Source: Spirodela intermedia (lineage: Eukaryota > Streptophyta > Magnoliopsida > Alismatales > Araceae). From it: a stretch of DNA of 64,000 nucleotides. The notes under the pieces were generated by a model. It searched no databases. It had not been told where the DNA came from and worked only from the letters and a program-made list of their open reading frames with translations. Made by a program: the position numbers and the translations under genes. Location: NCBI GenBank assembly GCA_902729315.2, contig LR746270.1:6379221-6443220 (forward strand), read 5' to 3'. This document shows positions 59,950 through 64,000 of this stretch, one piece after another; the first letter of the stretch is position 1; the number at the start of each line of letters is the position of its first letter.

Positions 59950-61350
59950 AACTCCCGAGCGGCCCGAATCCTCTCATCCTCTATCTTGTCACTCTTCAGC
60001 CTCCAGGATGACCAAATGACTAGTACTCCTTACCAGCCGGTGAGTCCCGCAGATGCCACGTCGCAGTTCGAGATTATAAAAATGACGTCATAAATGTATA
60101 AACCCACTGAATTAAGTTCATTATTTGCATATTAAGTGAGCACACTTTTGGAGGATATTGTTGACTCCAACTTGTTGACAACCGTCATAAATCGGAGTGA
60201 CGTCATAAAATGGTATTTAAAAATAAATATACTTTAATTCATCTGTATTAAGGGAAGAAGATTTTTTTTAAAATGGCCGATCTCGTTGACTTTGACTTAA
60301 CGATGGAATCTCCCCTTGACCGGCTCGTGGATATGGTTGTTGTGCAACTGTTGAAGGCAATTTTGCAATGAATTCCCCTAAAAATGTTTTTTCTTTTCTA
60401 AATTTCTTGTAATTTCTAATATATGTAAATATACATTTATTCGTTGACGCTAAGAAGGTGGCCGTGGCACGTGCAGTATTACCCACGAGGGTTTACTTCA
60501 GATCGCACGTGCAACATTTATTGAGGATGTTTTACAGATATATCCCCTATTTGATAGGCTAATACGGAAAAATCCTACGGGAACAGAGTTTCACCTTTCA
60601 ACCCTCATATTCTTCTGAATGGGGTATTTACTCTTACCTTTTGAGTCACAACTCGGGATTCTTTAGGCTTTAACCCATTCTCCTATGGCAAATATACCCA
60701 ACGAAAATTCTCTCTCTCCTCGAAGGCGACAGCGCCGGCATTATCTCTCATGTTCGCCGGAGGAAAGGCCGTTCTTCTCTTCCTCCCTCTTTCTCCTTCC
60801 CTCCCCCCCCCTCTCTCTCTCTCTCTCTCTTCCCCTCTCGCTCCGTTCGCTGAACGCTCTCTCTTCCCCTCCCTCTCAAGTCTACCCCACATCTCATGGG
60901 AGGCAGCTACGTCTCATCGTCGATGTCTCCGTCAGCGGCGCACCACCGTCCGGGATGATCACTCCGCTACCATCCGAAACACGAGGAGACCGCCGCCTCC
61001 CGCCGTCTACTCCAGCCGGCGGCGGCGCCAACGTCGGGAAGATCTGTGGGGTTTGGTTCTACTGAAACTCCTCTCCTTCCCCTATCGTCCGCCGTCTCCG
61101 TCGCTCCGCATAAAAGGAAAATAAAAAAAAAGCGAGGGGAAAATATTTAATTCATAATATTATGGGCTTAAATACAAAAACTCAAATAAACAAAGAAAAC
61201 GAGGGGCTTCTGGTAATTTTCTCATCGAAAAAGGCGCATGGAATTTTCGACTCCCAGTAAGAGACACGACCAGCTCAGCGCGCTCGGGTAGTAGCTCTCA
61301 AATCTCAGCCAATGAGAAGAAGCCACGAAGCAAAAAGGGTCCTACCGTTA
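59950..61350. other. Spacer, no gene seen
   Basis: AT-rich from 60080 to 60660, then GC/CT-rich from about 60700 to 61060, with an open plus-strand frame (60685-61065) whose product is mostly Ser/Leu/Pro from CT repeats. I do not call it a gene. A CCAAT motif occurs near 61308 and an ACGT core near 61352. Confidence 0.4.
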
Positions 61351-62458
61351 TCTACGTGTCTACTCTGTGTGGGGTCGCGAGGTGGAATACCGGTTGCACC
61401 CACAGAAGCCTGGGAAGCATCTATTTACAGGCCTTTTTCCCCCCTTCGCGTTGGCGGCTGCTCCTCGTAGCACCCCTTTCCTGGTCTCCCGCGGCCCCTC
61501 GACGACGACCCCCTTCCTTCTCTCCTCTCTCTCTCTCTCTTTCTCGCTCGCTCTCTCTCTCTCCCTCTCTCTCTCTCTCACACACACAACAGCGCGATTC
61601 GGGCTCGACCGATACGGAAGACACCATCGTGGGTTTTTCTCTTCTTCTCAGCAGTGCCTTGTCTTCTGCTGCCACCCCCCACACCGCGCCACCCTTCCCT
61701 CCTTCCCTCTCTTCTGGCTCTGGGTGTCTGTCCTCTCTCTCGCTCTCTCTCTCTCTATTGTTCCGTTGTCTACGGGTCTATTCTTTCTTTTTCCTTTTCG
61801 TTGAAGCTCTCAACCCACCCGCGCTCTGTGATTTACCTCCATCTCCAGGCGGCAGCGACGGCAGAGGTAAGGCGGCGTTAGTTCTCCCCACACCCGACCC
61901 TTGTTCATCTCTCTCCCTCTCTCTCTCTCTCGCTGTCATCCCCTCTTGTACTGGCTTTCTTGAGGTTGTTCTTGTGCAGGACATGTGTGGATGAAATCGT
62001 AATTTGCGCATTTATTTCCCTATTTATGTGGGTTTCGCTCGACGGTCTTTTCTTCCCAGCTTCGATGCCTCGAGCGTCAACATGCTTAATCTGATTGACG
62101 CCCATTTCAGCGCCTCCATCCTTTTTCACGTGCGCCTCCTCTTACTTGCCCGCCTCTGCATGCTCCCTCCCCCCTCTCCCTTCTTCCCCCTCGCCCTCCC
62201 TCAAACGTGCAACTCTCCTTTCTTTGTAATATGTGTGGGTCGCTGGGGTTGGCCGTGCTTCCTGCGAGGTTAGTCGGTGGATCGGGTTGGAAATTGTCGC
62301 CAAGATGGGACATTTCTCTTCGCTCACTTGATGGGCAACCTCGATTTGAGCCCTCCTCTGCTGTTCTTTATGGGTCGTGTGATCATCCGCTGCTGATGCT
62401 GTTCGGTGGAGTCTTCTGACCGGGTTCGACTTTCTTCTTTGCCTTTACTATACAGGTA
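61351..62458 (+). promoter_or_regulatory. Probable promoter and CT-rich leader of a gene running off the right edge
   Basis: The stretch 61500-61860 is strongly CT-rich and GC-richer than its surroundings, like the 5' leaders of TCTP and GrpE here. A good donor (cagag|gtaagg, about 61866) and an acceptor (tgtgcag, about 61980) could mark a 5' UTR intron. A second acceptor (tatacag, about 62455) sits just before an ATG. Plus-strand frames across the CT tracts are repeat artefacts. This is an inference from composition and splice-site motifs. Confidence 0.4.
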
Positions 62459-62513
62459 ATGGCTTCTGGGGAGTCGGATAGCTGCGCAGGTTGCCTGGTT
62501 TGTGCTGCCGCTT
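62459..62513 (+). CDS. Putative first coding exon, partial gene
   Basis: After an acceptor-like 'tatacag', an ATG at 62459 opens MASGESDSCAGCLVCAAA, then meets a strong donor (GTAAGT) at 62514 in phase 2. Read without splicing it stops at once (TAG). If spliced, the rest of the gene must be in the remaining 1.5 kb or beyond the window; I could not find a convincing next exon. The reading could also be an upstream ORF. Family not recognised. Confidence 0.3.
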
Positions 62514-64000
62514 AGTAAGTCGGTAAACTGGTGTCGAATTCGTTCCCCAGGTTTGTGTTTCTCTTAGTCTTTCTTGCTTCGACTATGGCTATATTGCTCT
62601 GAGCTGTTGATGCCATGTACTATTGTACTAGTCTTGCTTCTAGGTTGTAGGAAGAGGTTCTGTGTTAAATGGGGTTCATGGAAATTAGGGTTCCTTGCTC
62701 TGCGCCGAAGTCGACACTGGCTACCCATCTGCGTCTGTTTGCTGTTCATATGGAGGCTTATGCCTTCCTCCTACTCTTAGTTAGGGAGAAGAGGACCTTG
62801 TGATGATATATGGATCCTACTCGTGTTGGGGATCCCTTCTCAACCTGGGCCCTCTCAATCTTTATTCATCAGTGTTGACTTTTGTATTTTTAGTGTCTTG
62901 TTTATCTTGAATATCCTTCCTGAGTCTACTCTCCCTATAACTTCCTCATTAATGTTAAGTCCACCTTTGTGTGCTACCTGTTTTGGGAAATGCTGACCGT
63001 GAAGGCCTCCTGAATGCTTTTTGTTAACGTTTCTTCTCATCTTTATTATCTAAAACGACCACAGTGGCATTCCTTTTTCTTTCCGCAGCCTCAAATCGAC
63101 GTAGTTCTATCCCAAGTCACATTTCTTCAAACGTAGATTTTGAATCAATGTGAAACTTACTGTGATTTTCTTCTGTGCTTTCTACTATGGATCCTTGTTG
63201 TGATCTTCATAATATATCATGAATTTTTTCTCTGGTACAAACATAAACTGCTATAAACGTTCATTGGATATCCAGAATGGATTTTGACCCTTTAATTAAT
63301 TTGAGTAACTTTTGACTTTTAGTCGAGATGATGTCTATATATCGAACACCAGCACAGTTTTGATGGTGACTAGAAACTGAGACTTGCCAGCTTTTTGATC
63401 TTTTTTCCTACATCAATGTACATCGAAACTCCGAGTTTTTTGAGATGATCCTTGAGATGGAGACTGAGGACGAGTTGGCAATAGATTTCTGTATTGAATG
63501 TTGTGATCATTGAATTGCCCCTCTGTTGCTCCTCGTGCCAAGTATGTCATGTCGCACCAAGAATTTAAATTTTACATGACGCGAAAAGAGGAAAGCATCG
63601 ATCTCAACAGGAGTTGCCAAACCAAGGAAAAAAATCCATGTGAAATGCTGAACTCCAGTTTAGAAACCTGCCCATATGGTCATATCAATCGGTATTCATA
63701 AGAATCCGAGTTTCGAGGCCAAAACCTTTGAGGATTGGAGTAAGTATATCCAAAAGCTGTTTTCTTGGTTCTGGCAAGTGAATTTGGTTTATTTGCACAA
63801 GTGATGGCGTTCCTTTCAAATGAATCCGTGGTTGTTTCAGAGTTTTCAGCTGCCAGATCGAAGGATTAAAGAGGTGGTTTTCATGTCGCCTAAATCTTTC
63901 TTGCATTTTATTAGATAGATTGAATCATTAAGTTTATTTCCGAAGATATTGTTTTGCCTTTTCTCATGAACATATTCCACGCTTACTATCAACTTTTGCT
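62514..64000. other. Intron-like sequence at right edge
   Basis: T-rich plus-strand composition, as in plant introns, and no frame with a domain. A possible exon near 63841-63871 (after 'gtttcag', ending before 'gtggtt') is too short to judge. Confidence 0.35.

Noticed and set aside
59676-60093. Glu/Arg-rich frames across the GA tract
   Set aside because: Microsatellite artefacts; the same holds for frames over CT/GA tracts at 9960-10190, 22812-23117, 40895-41358 and 61356-61994.
1-64000. Operon, CRISPR, phage or other prokaryote-type systems
   Set aside because: All clear genes are split plant nuclear genes; no array of spaced repeats or polycistronic layout was seen.

Overview
This is a plant nuclear window. 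The genes are split by many spliceosomal GT-AG introns, the spacers are AT-rich and full of decayed LTR retrotransposons and (CT)n/(GA)n tracts, and the proteins are plant types (TCTP, 13-exon GH1 beta-glucosidase, BAHD acyltransferase, RBOH, SRC2-like C2 protein). The GC-rich BAHD gene beside AT-rich spacers would suit a monocot or early-diverging angiosperm, but I cannot name the species.

Layout. 1-960 is a minus-strand Ty3/gypsy remnant. 4.8-8.6 kb holds an intact five-exon TCTP gene (+). 9.5-22.7 kb is a GH1 beta-glucosidase cluster: one apparently intact 13-exon gene (14104-17427, +) lies between two minus-strand pseudogenes, A (about 9.5-13.65 kb) and B (20.37-22.68 kb). 24.5-25.7 kb is a 5'-truncated, frameshifted RBOH C-terminus (+). 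About 26.7-33.4 kb is a decayed Ty1/copia region with a pair of about 1.7 kb LTR-like direct repeats. 33.4-37.9 kb shows no gene. 38.0-40.7 kb is a seven-exon coiled-coil protein gene (+). 45.0-47.7 kb holds a degenerate and an intact C2-domain gene (+). 51.0-57.5 kb is a six-exon mitochondrial GrpE gene (+). 57.9-59.4 kb is a three-exon BAHD acyltransferase (-). The right end looks like the leader and perhaps the first coding exon of a gene that continues past the window.

The genes do not form a pathway: TCTP (growth and translation), GrpE (mitochondrial Hsp70 cycle), BAHD and GH1 (specialised or cell-wall metabolism) are independent plant loci. The only local gene family is the GH1 cluster, with a smaller tandem C2 pair. 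All exon models were made by eye, from splice sites, reading phase and remembered family conservation. No search was run. I found no convincing new biological system. The points most worth a second look are a GC-AG intron in the intact GH1 gene, its NEP-to-NEA change beside pseudogenes that keep NEP, equal 18-codon exons in the coiled-coil gene, and a DFGHG variant of the BAHD DFGWG motif.
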